A stretch of 64,000 bases of DNA from Rhodospirillales bacterium (lineage in GTDB: Bacteria > Pseudomonadota > Alphaproteobacteria > TMED109). The notes beneath the pieces are model-generated. The model was not told the origin of the DNA and did not search any database. It worked only from the letters and a program-made list of their open reading frames with translations. Of this stretch, positions 9,846-18,988 are shown piece by piece; the first letter of the stretch is position 1; each line of letters opens with the position of its first letter. The DNA lies in NCBI GenBank assembly GCA_009839325.1, contig VXPW01000052.1, positions 2,756-66,755 on the forward strand. The letters are read 5' to 3'. The position numbers and the translations under genes were made by a program.

Positions 9846-10535
9846 TTAGCCGGGTCCTGGTTGGTCGCGGGTGCCGCGACCGAGGTCGATCTCCGGCTCC
9901 GTACCCTTCAGCAAGCGACGCATGTTGGCATGGTGGCGGAAGGTGATGAGCAGCGCGATCAGGATCAGGGGGGGCAACTGCGCAGGATCGCCGGGAAGTC
10001 CGATCGGCAGGTGACCAGCCCGCTGCAGCTCCAGCAGTCCCCAGAGGAGGGCGGGGGCGCCCACGACCAGCGCGCCCAGCGCACCGACGGAGGACCTCCG
10101 GAAGATCGCCACAAGCGCGACCCATCCGACTCCTGACACGAGCGCCACCGGCCACGTCAAGGCCAGCAGCGCGCCAAACGTGGTGGCAACTCCCTTGCCG
10201 CCGCGAAAGCCGAGCCACACGGGGAACATGTGTCCAGCGACGGCGGCAAGCGCCGCCCAGCCCGCAGGCTCGGGCCCGAACCGCAAGGCCAGCACCACGG
10301 CCAGCGTTCCCTTCCCGGCGTCCAGGACGAGCGTTGCGAGGGCCAGGTCGCGCCGTCCGGTACGCAGCACGTTGGTCGCGCCGATGTTGCCCGATCCGCG
10401 CTGCCGCAGATCACCGACACCCGCCAGCCGGCCCAGGATCAGACCGAACGGAATCGAGCCGAGCAGGTAGGCCGGGACCAGCACGGTCGCCCAGTACACG
10501 ATTTGCCCCGTGCCCAGGACCAGGTCCGGGATCAC
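9846..10535 (-). CDS. plsY: Glycerol-3-phosphate acyltransferase PlsY
   Basis: Integral membrane acyltransferase that moves the acyl group from acyl-phosphate to glycerol-3-phosphate, the first step of phospholipid synthesis; its partner PlsX is encoded at 24.6 kb. The 229-residue protein has five or so hydrophobic segments and the family motifs GSIPFG, GSGNIGATN (about 47-55) and FRGGKGVAT (about 110-118). The start is GTG, overlapping the TGA stop of pyrC by 4 bp (GTGA), so it is the third gene of a pyrB-pyrC-plsY operon. Confidence 0.95.
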   Translation of the reverse strand: MIPDLVLGTGQIVYWATVLVPAYLLGSIPFGLILGRLAGVGDLRQRGSGNIGATNVLRTGRRDLALATLVLDAGKGTLAVVLALRFGPEPAGWAALAAVAGHMFPVWLGFRGGKGVATTFGALLALTWPVALVSGVGWVALVAIFRRSSVGALGALVVGAPALLWGLLELQRAGHLPIGLPGDPAQLPPLILIALLITFRHHANMRRLLKGTEPEIDLGRGTRDQPGPG

Positions 10536-11851
10536 GGTTCTTCTCCGAAGACCGGGCGGCCATCGACAACCGTTCGGATCGCCCGGCCGCGAACCGGATG
10601 CGCGGTATAGGGTGCGTTCTGGGACTTGCTTCGAAATTCCTTGGCGTCCAGGGCCCAGGCGTGATCAAGGTCGAGGAGGACGAGGTCGGCGGGCTCGCCG
10701 GGAGCGAGGCGCCCGCCCGGGACGCCGAAGATGGAGGCGGGGCTCCAGGTGACCCGCCGGAGCAGCTCGATCAGCGACAGCTGACCCGAATGCACGAATT
10801 CGAGAGCCAGCGGCAGCACGGTCTCCAGCGCGGCCATCCCGAAGTCGGCCTGCTCGAATGGCTGACGCTTGCTGTCCTCATGGTGGGGCGAGTGGTCGCT
10901 CGCGATGACATCGATCACGCCGTTCACGACGGCCTCGGCGACGGCAGACCGGTCGGCTTCGGAGCGCAGCGGCGGCGACACCTTGGCGAAGGTTCGCCAG
11001 CCCTCGACCTCGTTTTCAGTCAGCGCGAAGTAGTGCGGTGCCGTCCCGGCCGTGACCGCCACGCCCCGCGCCTTGGCGGCCGCGACGGCCTCCACCGCGC
11101 CACGGGTCGAGAGAAGCGGGAAGTGGATGCGCGACCCCGCGGCCTCGGCCAGCCTCAGGTCGCGCTCGATCAGGATCATTTCCGCGATGGGCGGACGGCT
11201 GGGGAGGCCAAGCCGCGTCGCGAGAACGCCGGCGTTCATGGTGCCGTTCCCCGCCAGGGCCGGGTGTTCCGGGTGCTGGACGAGCAGCAGGTCGAGTGAG
11301 CGCGCGTACTTGAGTGCGCGGAACATCAGGCGGGCGTTCTCGACGGCGCAGTTGGCGTCGGTGAACGCGGGCACGCCATTCTCGGCCAGCAGGCCCATCT
11401 CTGTCAGCGCTTGGCCACGACTGCCTACCGTGATGGCCGCCATTGCGAAGACCTTGACGAGGCTGGTCTCGCGCGCCCGTCGGCTGATGAACTCCACCTC
11501 GGCCACGCCGTCGATGATCGGGTCCGTATCCGGCGTGCAGAGGATACTGGTGATGCCGCCGACCGCTGCCGATCGGCTGGCCGTGAACAGGGTTTCCTTG
11601 TGCTCGGCGCCGGGCTCCCGGAGATGGGCGCGCGTGTCGATCAGTCCCGGCGCCAGCACGAGGCCCGTGCAGTCCACGTGGACCGAGTCCTCGGGCGCGC
11701 CGTCGGCAAACAACCCGGGTCCGACATCGATGATGTTCTTGCCTTCGGTGAGCAGCCCGCCCTGCGTGTCCAGCCCAGATGCCGGATCCACGAGACGGCC
11801 CCCCGTGTAGGCGGTTCGCCGCGGCGGGGCGCGGAAACTCTTGCCTGCCAT
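10532..11851 (-). CDS. pyrC: Dihydroorotase-like protein of the PyrC/PyrX type
   Basis: A 439-residue amidohydrolase-fold protein encoded directly after aspartate carbamoyltransferase (stop and start overlap as TGATG). The first metal motif, normally DxHxHLREPG, reads DTRAHLREPG, so the first histidine of the HxH pair is arginine. The later IAHVST-type motif reads RIHFPLLST, losing another metal histidine, whereas SDHSPHH near residue 320 is kept. This matches the inactive PyrC' (PyrX) partners that stabilise ATCase, and alphaproteobacterial pyrB-linked PyrC proteins often deviate at the same site. A catalytic dihydroorotase may therefore be encoded elsewhere. Alternative: an active enzyme with unusual ligands. 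Confidence 0.85.
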   Translation of the reverse strand: MAGKSFRAPPRRTAYTGGRLVDPASGLDTQGGLLTEGKNIIDVGPGLFADGAPEDSVHVDCTGLVLAPGLIDTRAHLREPGAEHKETLFTASRSAAVGGITSILCTPDTDPIIDGVAEVEFISRRARETSLVKVFAMAAITVGSRGQALTEMGLLAENGVPAFTDANCAVENARLMFRALKYARSLDLLLVQHPEHPALAGNGTMNAGVLATRLGLPSRPPIAEMILIERDLRLAEAAGSRIHFPLLSTRGAVEAVAAAKARGVAVTAGTAPHYFALTENEVEGWRTFAKVSPPLRSEADRSAVAEAVVNGVIDVIASDHSPHHEDSKRQPFEQADFGMAALETVLPLALEFVHSGQLSLIELLRRVTWSPASIFGVPGGRLAPGEPADLVLLDLDHAWALDAKEFRSKSQNAPYTAHPVRGRAIRTVVDGRPVFGEEP

Positions 11852-12813
11852 CAGCCGGGGACTCCCTCCTCGGCGTCCTGGACCAGCGCTTCGAGCACAG
11901 CGATCCGCACCGCGACTCCGTGCGCCACCTGCTCGAGAATGAGCGAGCGGCCGATGTCATCCGCCAGCACGCTGTCGAGTTCGGTCCCGCGGTTGATCGG
12001 GCCGGGGTGCATGATCACCGCATCGTCCTTGGCCGCTCGCAGCTTGTCCGAATCCAGGCCGAAGAAACGGAAGTACTCGCGGGTGGACGGGACGAGCGAG
12101 CCGTGCATGCGTTCGAGCTGGAGGCGGAGCATCATGACGACGTCGGCTCCGTCCAACCCCTCGGCCATCGATTCGAACGGTTGGGCACCGAATGCCTCGA
12201 TGCCGGCAGGCATGAGCGTCGCCGGGGCCACGACGCGGACCGTGGACCCCATGATGGTGAGCAGGCGCATGTTCGAGCGCGCCACCCGGCTGTGCATGAT
12301 GTCGCCGCAGATGGCGACGGTCAGCCCCTCGAGGGTGCCCTTGCGCCGCCGGATCGTCAGGGCGTCGGTCAGGGCCTGGGTTGGGTGCTCATGGTTCCCG
12401 TCACCGGCGTTGATCACCGCGCAGTTGACCTTGTGACTAAGGAGATGGGGCACCCCGCTCATGGCGTGGCGCACGACGAGCACGTCGGGGCGCATCGCAT
12501 TGAGCGTCATCGCCGTGTCCAGCAGGGTCTCCCCCTTGCCGGTCGAACTGGTCGCGAGCGACATGTCGACGACGCTGAAGCCGAGATGCTGGCCCGCGAT
12601 CTGGAACGACGCCCTGGTGCGGGTCGAATTCTCGAAAAACAGGCTGATCAGCAGGTGGCCGGGCAGCGGATCGGGCGGACGATTGTCCCGGGCCAGGCAA
12701 TCCGCGATGAGGTCGGCCCGATCAATGAGGTGGACGATCTCGGTGCGGCTCATCTCCTCGATTCCAAGGAGATGGCGGCGAGCTACGGGAGCGGTGGATG
12801 CAGCTTCGCCCAT
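11851..12813 (-). CDS. pyrB: Aspartate carbamoyltransferase catalytic subunit
   Basis: Catalyses carbamoyl phosphate + L-aspartate to N-carbamoyl-aspartate, the committed step of pyrimidine synthesis. It has 320 residues. The carbamoyl-phosphate site FFENSTRTR (about 59-67) is intact. HPTQAL and the C-terminal [11 protein letters not shown] motif also match the family. It is the first gene of the minus-strand pyrB-pyrC-plsY operon, overlapping pyrC by 1 bp. The ATG start lies about 150 bp from the divergent dacC-like gene, so the two probably share a promoter region. Confidence 0.97.
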   Translation of the reverse strand: MGEAASTAPVARRHLLGIEEMSRTEIVHLIDRADLIADCLARDNRPPDPLPGHLLISLFFENSTRTRASFQIAGQHLGFSVVDMSLATSSTGKGETLLDTAMTLNAMRPDVLVVRHAMSGVPHLLSHKVNCAVINAGDGNHEHPTQALTDALTIRRRKGTLEGLTVAICGDIMHSRVARSNMRLLTIMGSTVRVVAPATLMPAGIEAFGAQPFESMAEGLDGADVVMMLRLQLERMHGSLVPSTREYFRFFGLDSDKLRAAKDDAVIMHPGPINRGTELDSVLADDIGRSLILEQVAHGVAVRIAVLEALVQDAEEGVPG

Positions 12814-12961
12814 GAGTTTGCACGATAGGTCAGGTCCGGGACGACGGCAAGCTGCCGTAGCTGCCGTGCTTGTGCGTTCGCCGGTCGATGACTACCGGAT
12901 ATGGGGTACCCGCGTGGTACACTGATGCGCTGCTGTCATGCATCAGTCATCGAGGTCCTAC

Positions 12962-14128
12962 ATGAATCCTCACGTGCGTACTGGTCACCGTCGGCTTGTA
13001 TCGCTCGCCGGCGCCGTTGCCGTCTTGGCGTGGGTTCTGCCCGCTCCCGCCACGGCCGTCGAGTTCACGACGACCGCGCCGCAGGGGTACCTGATCGACG
13101 CCGAGACCGGCACGGTCTTGCTGGCCAAGGAGGCCGACCAGCCAATGCCGCCGGCGTCGATGAGCAAGCTGATGACCGTGTACATGACGTTCGAGGCCCT
13201 CCAGGATGGCCGCCTATCGCTGGACACCGAACTGCCCGTGAGCCGGGAGGCCTGGCAAAAGGGCGGGTCCAAGATGTTCGTGGAAGTCGACACCATGGTG
13301 CCGGTAATCGACCTGCTGCGCGGCGTGATCGTCCAGTCGGGTAATGACTCGAGCATCGTCCTGGCAGAGGGGATCGGCGGGACCGAGAGTGGTTTCGCGA
13401 GCCTGATGAATCACCGTGCGCGCGAACTTGGCCTTCAGGACAGCCATTTCACCAATTCCACGGGCTGGCCGGACCCGAACCACGTGATGTCTCCCCGCGA
13501 CCTCGCCCTTCTGACCATTTTGATCGTTGATCACTTCCCGGAATACTTCCCCCTGTTTTCCGAGACTGAATACACCTACGGCGGCATCAAGCAGCAGAAC
13601 CGCAATCCGCTGCTGTACCGGAACATGGGGGCGGAGGGAATGAAGACCGGCTACACAAAGGCAGCCGGATACGGCCTCACCGCTTCCGCGCTTCGAAATG
13701 GGCGGCGCTTGGTGCTGGTGCTGAACGGCATGAACTCGCCGCGACAGCGAGTGTCCGAGGCGACACGCCTGTTGGAGCTGGCGTTTGCACAGACCGAGGC
13801 GGTCCACCTAGCGGATGCCGGCGAGGTCATTGGCGCGGTGTCCGTGGCCGGCGGCCGGGACCTGGAAGTCCCGGTGGCGTCGGCAACGAGGCTGGCGGCG
13901 ACCTTGCCGAGGGGATCCGGGCGCGACGACACCGAGTTCTTTATCCGGTACGAGGGCCCGGTAACAGCGCCGATCGCGGCCGGGGCCCAAGTCGCCTCGC
14001 TGGTAGTCAGCAATCCGATGCAGGCGCCCACGGAGTATCCGCTGGTGGCGGCTACCCCCGTCCCCGAGGTGGGCCTTTTCATGCGGATGGTCCGGGCCGC
14101 CGGGTTCCTGATCTGGGGTCCTCCATAG
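12962..14128 (+). CDS. D-alanyl-D-alanine carboxypeptidase (PBP5/6 family)
   Basis: Periplasmic, membrane-anchored penicillin-binding protein that trims the terminal D-Ala of peptidoglycan pentapeptides. The 388-residue product has a signal peptide (basic start, then LAGAVAVLAWVLPAPATA), the SxxK site SMSK (66-69), SGN (126-128) and KTG in GMKTGYT (228-230), followed by the PBP5_C beta domain and a C-terminal amphipathic anchor. I chose the ATG at 12962 because GAGG lies 6 bp upstream; an in-frame ATG at 12938 would add eight residues. Its stop overlaps the apparent start of tmk. Confidence 0.93.
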   Translation: MNPHVRTGHRRLVSLAGAVAVLAWVLPAPATAVEFTTTAPQGYLIDAETGTVLLAKEADQPMPPASMSKLMTVYMTFEALQDGRLSLDTELPVSREAWQKGGSKMFVEVDTMVPVIDLLRGVIVQSGNDSSIVLAEGIGGTESGFASLMNHRARELGLQDSHFTNSTGWPDPNHVMSPRDLALLTILIVDHFPEYFPLFSETEYTYGGIKQQNRNPLLYRNMGAEGMKTGYTKAAGYGLTASALRNGRRLVLVLNGMNSPRQRVSEATRLLELAFAQTEAVHLADAGEVIGAVSVAGGRDLEVPVASATRLAATLPRGSGRDDTEFFIRYEGPVTAPIAAGAQVASLVVSNPMQAPTEYPLVAATPVPEVGLFMRMVRAAGFLIWGPP

Positions 14129-14796
14129 TCCGCTCCGCTGCCCGGCGCGCTGCTTTCATTAGCTTCGAGGGAATTGATGGCAGCGGGAAGACGGTCCACG
14201 CACGTCTCGTTGCGGACCGTCTCGAATCGTGCGGAATCACGGTCGTCCGGACGCGCGAGCCGGGCGGAAGCGAAGGGGCCGAAGCGATTCGCGCGCTCCT
14301 CAACAGTGGGGTCCTCGAAAGCTGGGACGCCATCGCCGAAACGTTCCTGCTGTCGGCCGCGCGGACCGATCACTGTCGGCGCGTGATCGAGCCCGCCCTT
14401 AGACGCGGATCGTGGGTAGTGTCGGACCGGTTCGTTGACTCGATGTTTGCGTATCAAGGTGCCGGACGCGAAGTCTCCAACAGATTCCTCCAAATGGTGA
14501 CGCAGTACTCGGTGGGCGAGTTGATGCCGGATCTCACAGTGGTCTGCGATGTTGACGTGGACACGGCCAATGCCCGGATCGAGGGGCGCAGCCTGGAAGG
14601 CGGAGGACTGCGGACCCGTTACGAGCAGACCGACCGGGAGCTGCGGCAACGGATACGCGAAGGGTTTCTCGACCATGCGTCGGTAGTGCCGGAGCGCTGC
14701 GTCGTCGTGGACACAACCGATCCCCAGGACCAAGTCGCGGCACGGATCTGGTCGGTGATCGCCGAGCGGCTGGACGTGGATGATGGCGAAGGCTGA
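14125..14796 (+). CDS. tmk: Thymidylate kinase with a non-standard start codon
   Basis: Phosphorylates dTMP to dTDP. The P-loop FEGIDGSGKT is encoded at about 14164-14193, and REPGGSEG, the DRFVDSMFAYQG segment and a C-terminal arginine-rich LID region are also present, so the gene is complete. However, there is no in-frame ATG, GTG or TTG upstream of the P-loop: the first ATG (14383 region) would delete the active site. The best candidate is ATA at 14125, which overlaps the dacC-like stop (ATAG) and gives 223 residues. ATT at 14158 or CTG at 14113 are alternatives. It overlaps holB by 17 bp. A sequencing error near the start is possible. Confidence 0.85.
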   Translation: MVRSAARRAAFISFEGIDGSGKTVHARLVADRLESCGITVVRTREPGGSEGAEAIRALLNSGVLESWDAIAETFLLSAARTDHCRRVIEPALRRGSWVVSDRFVDSMFAYQGAGREVSNRFLQMVTQYSVGELMPDLTVVCDVDVDTANARIEGRSLEGGGLRTRYEQTDRELRQRIREGFLDHASVVPERCVVVDTTDPQDQVAARIWSVIAERLDVDDGEG

Positions 14797-15865
14797 GCCC
14801 CGCTACGCGGTGGATCCGCTGCACCCCCGCCGTGCCCCGGAACTGGTTGGCCACGACCGAGCCCGGGAAGCCTTCCGCGCGTCACGGGCCGGCGGGCGGG
14901 TTCCGCACGCTTGGCTGCTCGTCGGGCCGAGGGGTGTCGGCAAGGCGACGTTCGCCTATCAGGCGGCGATCGAGGTTCTTGCCCAACGGAGCGGAGACCG
15001 GTCGCCGGCGCCCACCGAAGCGTCCGATCATCCCGTCCGGCGGCGGGTGTGGGCGGGGAGTCACGGAGACCTGCTGGCGATCGAGCGGGTTGGGGATGCC
15101 GGCGAGACACGGAGGATTCCGGTCGAGACTGTTCGCGAGCTGCGTCACTTCTTCGGTCTCACCTCTGCGGAAGCGGGCTGGCGCGTGGCCATCGTGGACG
15201 CACTCGACGACCTGAACCTCCACGGCGTCAACGCCTTGCTCAAGATCGTGGAGGAGCCGCCGCCACGGGCGCTTCTGTTCCTGATTGCCCATCGGGTGCG
15301 ATCGGTTCCGGCGACGATTCGCTCCCGCTGCCGGTGGCTGCCCTTCTCGGGCCTGGCGCACGACGAATGCGTCCAGGTGCTGGAGCGGCTGCTGCCCGAT
15401 CAGGATGTCGCCCAGCGGTCGGGCCTGGCGCATCTTGCCAGCGGCGCGCCCGGTCTCGCCTTGACGTTTGCCGACGCCGAGGCATTGACCCTGTTCGGCG
15501 AGATCACGGGGCTCTGCCGGACGCTGCCCGCGCTCGACGTTCCTGCTGCACATGCGTTCAGCGATCGCTTCGCCCGGCGGCCGGGCTCGGACCAGTTCCC
15601 GACGTTCGCCGCCATGTTCAAGATCTGGGTGTACCGCGCCGCGATCCGCATCGTTGCGGGCGACGAGTCAGTAGGGGACGACATTGTGGACGGCGAGGGA
15701 GAAGTGCAGCGCCGTTACGGCACAGCGGCGGGCCTTGCGGGGGTGCTGTCCTTGTGGAACGATGTCGGGCAGATTGCGGACGCCGCGATAAACGCGCACC
15801 TTGACCGCAAGCAAGCCGTACTGGACGTGTTGTTCGCCAGCCGCCGTCTGGCGCGCTGCGCTTGA
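14780..15865 (+). CDS. holB: DNA polymerase III delta' subunit
   Basis: AAA+ clamp-loader subunit, 361 residues. A Walker A-like GPRGVGKATF is at about residue 49, and ALLKIVEEPPP plus the SRCRWL (sensor 1/SRC) motif clearly identify the delta'/gamma family. The zinc-binding cysteines seen in some delta' proteins are not present in the region after Walker A. It sits in the classic alphaproteobacterial tmk-holB-metG-tatD order and overlaps tmk by 17 bp. ATG codons at 14780 and 14783 are both possible. Confidence 0.92.
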   Translation: MMAKAEPRYAVDPLHPRRAPELVGHDRAREAFRASRAGGRVPHAWLLVGPRGVGKATFAYQAAIEVLAQRSGDRSPAPTEASDHPVRRRVWAGSHGDLLAIERVGDAGETRRIPVETVRELRHFFGLTSAEAGWRVAIVDALDDLNLHGVNALLKIVEEPPPRALLFLIAHRVRSVPATIRSRCRWLPFSGLAHDECVQVLERLLPDQDVAQRSGLAHLASGAPGLALTFADAEALTLFGEITGLCRTLPALDVPAAHAFSDRFARRPGSDQFPTFAAMFKIWVYRAAIRIVAGDESVGDDIVDGEGEVQRRYGTAAGLAGVLSLWNDVGQIADAAINAHLDRKQAVLDVLFASRRLARCA

Positions 15866-15878
15866 GCGGGGGAACACT

Positions 15879-17444
15879 GTGGACGCCTCGCCGAAGCCGT
15901 CGCGCTTTTACCTGACCACTCCGATCTACTACGTGAACGATGTGCCGCATCTGGGGCATGCGTACACCACGGTGGCATGCGACGCCCTAGCACGGTTCAT
16001 GCGCCTGGACGGACGGGATGTCCGGTTCACGACCGGGACCGACGAGCACGGCCAGAAGGTGGCGAAATCCGCGGTAGCGGCGGGGCTGGATCCCGGCGCG
16101 TTTACGGACCGGGTGTCCGAGCGCTTCCGCTCGCTCGTCGAGGCAGTGGGGGCCACGCCGAACGATTTCATCCGGACGACCGAAGAGCGTCACTACCGGT
16201 CGGTCCAGGAGATCTGGCGCCGTCTGGTCCAGCGCGACGAGATCTACGCGGGCAAGTACGAAGGCTGGTACTCGGTTCGGGACGAGGCCTATCTCGCGGA
16301 GAGCGAGCTGATTCGCCAGCCGGACGGTTCCTTCCGGGCGGCGAGCGGGGCGCCGGTCGAGTGGGTTGCCGAATCGAGCTACTTCTTCAGGCTTTCGCGC
16401 TGGCAGGAACCGCTGCTTCGGTGGTACGCGGACCACCCCGATTTCATCGGGCCCGAATCCCGCCGGAACGAGGTCGTGCGATTCGTGGAAGGCGGTCTCG
16501 ACGACCTTTCGGTATCCCGGACCAGCTTTCGCTGGGGCGTGCCGGTTCCCGACGATCCCGATCACGTCATTTACGTGTGGGTGGATGCGCTCACCAACTA
16601 CCTGACCTCAGCCGGCTTCCCGGACGAGGGTTCGGACACGTACAACCAGTTCTGGCCTGCCGATGTTCACGTCGTCGGGAAGGACATCGTCCGCTTTCAT
16701 GCCGTCTACTGGCCGGCCATGCTGCTGGCTGCCGGAGTCGCCCCGCCGCGACGGGTGTTCGCGCACGGGTGGTGGACCGTGGAAGGTCAGAAGATGTCGA
16801 AATCGGTCGGCAACGTGGTCGACCCGTTTGAACTCGTCAAGGAGTACGGACTGGATCAGGTCCGCTACTTCCTGCTTCGCGAGGTGCCCTTCGGGAATGA
16901 CGGCGATTATTCCAGGGCGGCGATGATCCACCGCGCGAATGCAGATCTCGCGAACGATTTCGGAAATCTGGTGCAGCGGGTCCTGACGCTGGTGCAGCGG
17001 AACTGCGAGGCCGCCGTCCCCGAGCGGGGCCCGGCGACGACGGAGGACGAGGTGCTGCTGCAGGCGGCTTCGGGTCTCGGGGCTGAACTGCGGCCGTTGA
17101 TGGATACGCAGCAGATGCATGCTGCCCTGCGGGCGCTGTGGGACGTGATCCGGGCGGCGAACGCCTACATCGATCATGCGGCGCCGTGGGTCCTTGCCCG
17201 CACGGATCTCGACCGGTGCCGTACGGTGCTGAGCGTGTTGCTGGAGGTCCTGCAGCGAATCGCCATCTTCTCGCAGCCGTTCGTGCCGGCCGGCGCCGCG
17301 GCGATCCTGGATCAGCTCGGCGTACCCGCCGATCAGCGGCAGTTCGTGGACGCCGGCCGTGGCCCCGCCCCGGGGACGCCGCTGGCCCCGCCGAGTCCCG
17401 TCTTTCCGCGTCTTACATCCAAGGTCGAAGCCGATGCTGGTTGA
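15879..17444 (+). CDS. metG: Methionyl-tRNA synthetase
   Basis: Class I aminoacyl-tRNA synthetase, 521 residues, charging tRNA-Met in the cytoplasm. The HIGH motif is HLGH (24-27) in PIYYVNDVPHLGHAYT, and KMSKS is at 305-309. It is the shorter bacterial type without the C-terminal dimerisation domain and without zinc-knuckle cysteines in the connective peptide. I placed the start at GTG 15879 because a GCGGGGGA ribosome site precedes it and the protein then begins like other MetRS. An upstream in-frame ATG lies inside holB. Overlaps tatD by 11 bp. Confidence 0.96.
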   Translation: MDASPKPSRFYLTTPIYYVNDVPHLGHAYTTVACDALARFMRLDGRDVRFTTGTDEHGQKVAKSAVAAGLDPGAFTDRVSERFRSLVEAVGATPNDFIRTTEERHYRSVQEIWRRLVQRDEIYAGKYEGWYSVRDEAYLAESELIRQPDGSFRAASGAPVEWVAESSYFFRLSRWQEPLLRWYADHPDFIGPESRRNEVVRFVEGGLDDLSVSRTSFRWGVPVPDDPDHVIYVWVDALTNYLTSAGFPDEGSDTYNQFWPADVHVVGKDIVRFHAVYWPAMLLAAGVAPPRRVFAHGWWTVEGQKMSKSVGNVVDPFELVKEYGLDQVRYFLLREVPFGNDGDYSRAAMIHRANADLANDFGNLVQRVLTLVQRNCEAAVPERGPATTEDEVLLQAASGLGAELRPLMDTQQMHAALRALWDVIRAANAYIDHAAPWVLARTDLDRCRTVLSVLLEVLQRIAIFSQPFVPAGAAAILDQLGVPADQRQFVDAGRGPAPGTPLAPPSPVFPRLTSKVEADAG

Positions 17445-18219
17445 CAGCCACTGCCATCTCGATTTCCCGGCCTTCGCGGACGACTTTCCGGCCATGCTGG
17501 AGCGCGCGCGAGCGGCGGGGGTGCAGACACTCCAGACCATTTCGACCCGACTGGCGACGGTGGACACCATCCTCGACGTGGCGTCGCGGGACCCCGACAT
17601 CTGGTGTTCGGTGGGCCTGCATCCGCACGAGGCCGCGACCGAGGAAGACGTGTCGCCGGATCGAATCGTTGCGTTGTCGGACCACCCGGATGTGATCGGG
17701 GTGGGTGAGACCGGCCTCGACTACTACTACGAGCACAGTCCGCGCGAGCGGCAGCAGGAGAGCTTCAGGAACCACATCGAGGCCAGCCGCAGGACCGGGC
17801 TGCCGTTGATCGTGCACGCCCGCGACGCGGATGACGACATCGTGGCGGTGCTCAGGGAGGAGTACGAGGCGGGTCCGTTTCCAGGACTCATTCACTGCTT
17901 TACGGCTGGCCCGGAGTTGGCGCGCGCCGCATTGGACATTGGATTCCTGATCTCCATTTCCGGCATCGTGACCTTCAAGAAGGCGGAGAACGTGCACGCC
18001 GCGGCCCGCGAGGTTCCGCTTGATCGATTGCTCGTGGAAACGGACTCGCCGTTTCTGGCGCCCGTGCCGCACCGGGGCAAGCGGTGCGAACCCGCGTTCG
18101 TCGCGCGCACGGCGGCGGCGATCGCGGAGCTGCGGCAAATCGATCCGTCGTGCCTGGCCGAGGCCACGACCGACAACTTCTTTCGGCTTTTCTCCAAGGC
18201 CAAGCGGCCGGCGAACTGA
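17434..18219 (+). CDS. tatD: TatD-family metal-dependent DNase
   Basis: TIM-barrel hydrolase of 261 residues with the family signature VDSHCHLDF at residues 3-11 (metal ligands His6 and His8), GETGLDYYY, HARDADDD and TDSPFLAP near the C-terminus. Family members are 3'-5' exonucleases active on DNA/RNA ends. The gene overlaps metG by 11 bp and closes the tmk-holB-metG-tatD run, the usual alphaproteobacterial position for this paralogue. Confidence 0.95.
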   Translation: MLVDSHCHLDFPAFADDFPAMLERARAAGVQTLQTISTRLATVDTILDVASRDPDIWCSVGLHPHEAATEEDVSPDRIVALSDHPDVIGVGETGLDYYYEHSPRERQQESFRNHIEASRRTGLPLIVHARDADDDIVAVLREEYEAGPFPGLIHCFTAGPELARAALDIGFLISISGIVTFKKAENVHAAAREVPLDRLLVETDSPFLAPVPHRGKRCEPAFVARTAAAIAELRQIDPSCLAEATTDNFFRLFSKAKRPAN

Positions 18220-18242
18220 CGGCGGTTCCGCGGCTATCGCGA

Positions 18243-18848
18243 ATGCGCTATGTTCGAATGATGTTGACGATCATGTCGCAGTTCTTGCGTATCTCACTGA
18301 TCAAGTTGATTGTTTTCGCCTTCGTGCTGCCGGCACACGCGGCCGATGCGCCGGCGCCGGCGGCGCCGTGTCTCGCCTGTCATGCGGTCGACGGGCTTGC
18401 CGCCGATGCCGTCACGCCGCTCATCGCGGGGCTTCGCAAGAAGCACGTCCTGGCGGCGATGGAGGACTATCGCTCGGGTGAGCGCTTGCATGAGGTGATG
18501 CAGCAAGCGGCCCAGGGGCTCGACGACGCGACCCTCGACATGCTTGCTGCCTGGTATTCCGAGCAACCCTGGATCGGGAGCGAGCGCCCGGTTGACAGCG
18601 ATCTTGCTAAGGCCGGCAGCAGGAAGGCCCGCGCGTCATGTAGTTCGTGCCACCGCCGCTCGGGCGAGGGCGGGATCGGTGCACCCCGTCTCGCCGGCCA
18701 GAGCGTCGATTACCTCGTCGCAGCGAGTACCGCCTACCGGGACGGTGGCCGCACCAGCCCGGCTGCCCGCGGGAAAGGCTTCGTCATGGGCGACCTTACC
18801 GACGACGAAATCCTGGCGCTGTCCCACTACTACGCGAGTCTCCGCTAG
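18243..18848 (+). CDS. Diheme cytochrome c (c4-like), secreted
   Basis: About 201 residues with a signal peptide (SLIKLIVFAFVLPAHAADA) and two heme-attachment motifs, CLACH (about 43-47) and CSSCH (about 133-137), in tandem class I folds, so the layout is that of cytochrome c4. Each half ends in a typical LxxYYxxL segment with methionines that may be axial ligands (VMQQ, FVMGDL). It would act in the periplasm as an electron carrier, for example to a terminal oxidase. Start is uncertain: ATG codons at 18243, 18258, 18261 and 18273 are in frame and no clear ribosome site decides between them. Confidence 0.85.
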   Translation: MRYVRMMLTIMSQFLRISLIKLIVFAFVLPAHAADAPAPAAPCLACHAVDGLAADAVTPLIAGLRKKHVLAAMEDYRSGERLHEVMQQAAQGLDDATLDMLAAWYSEQPWIGSERPVDSDLAKAGSRKARASCSSCHRRSGEGGIGAPRLAGQSVDYLVAASTAYRDGGRTSPAARGKGFVMGDLTDDEILALSHYYASLR

Positions 18849-18988
18849 CCAACCGCAACGGCGCGGTCGAGATGATCGTCTTGGCTGCCCCGGTTGCCCA
18901 CGGCGCATGACCGCGGGTCCCCGGGGAATCGCCTATCCTTGAAACGGCGATACGTCACCGCGTCGCGCCCGGGCCGCAACCGACCTCC

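Noticed and set aside
18918-18927. 10-bp palindrome TCCCCGGGGA between the cytochrome gene and pgeF
   Set aside because: Short, GC-only palindromes are expected by chance in high-GC DNA and there is no T-tract.
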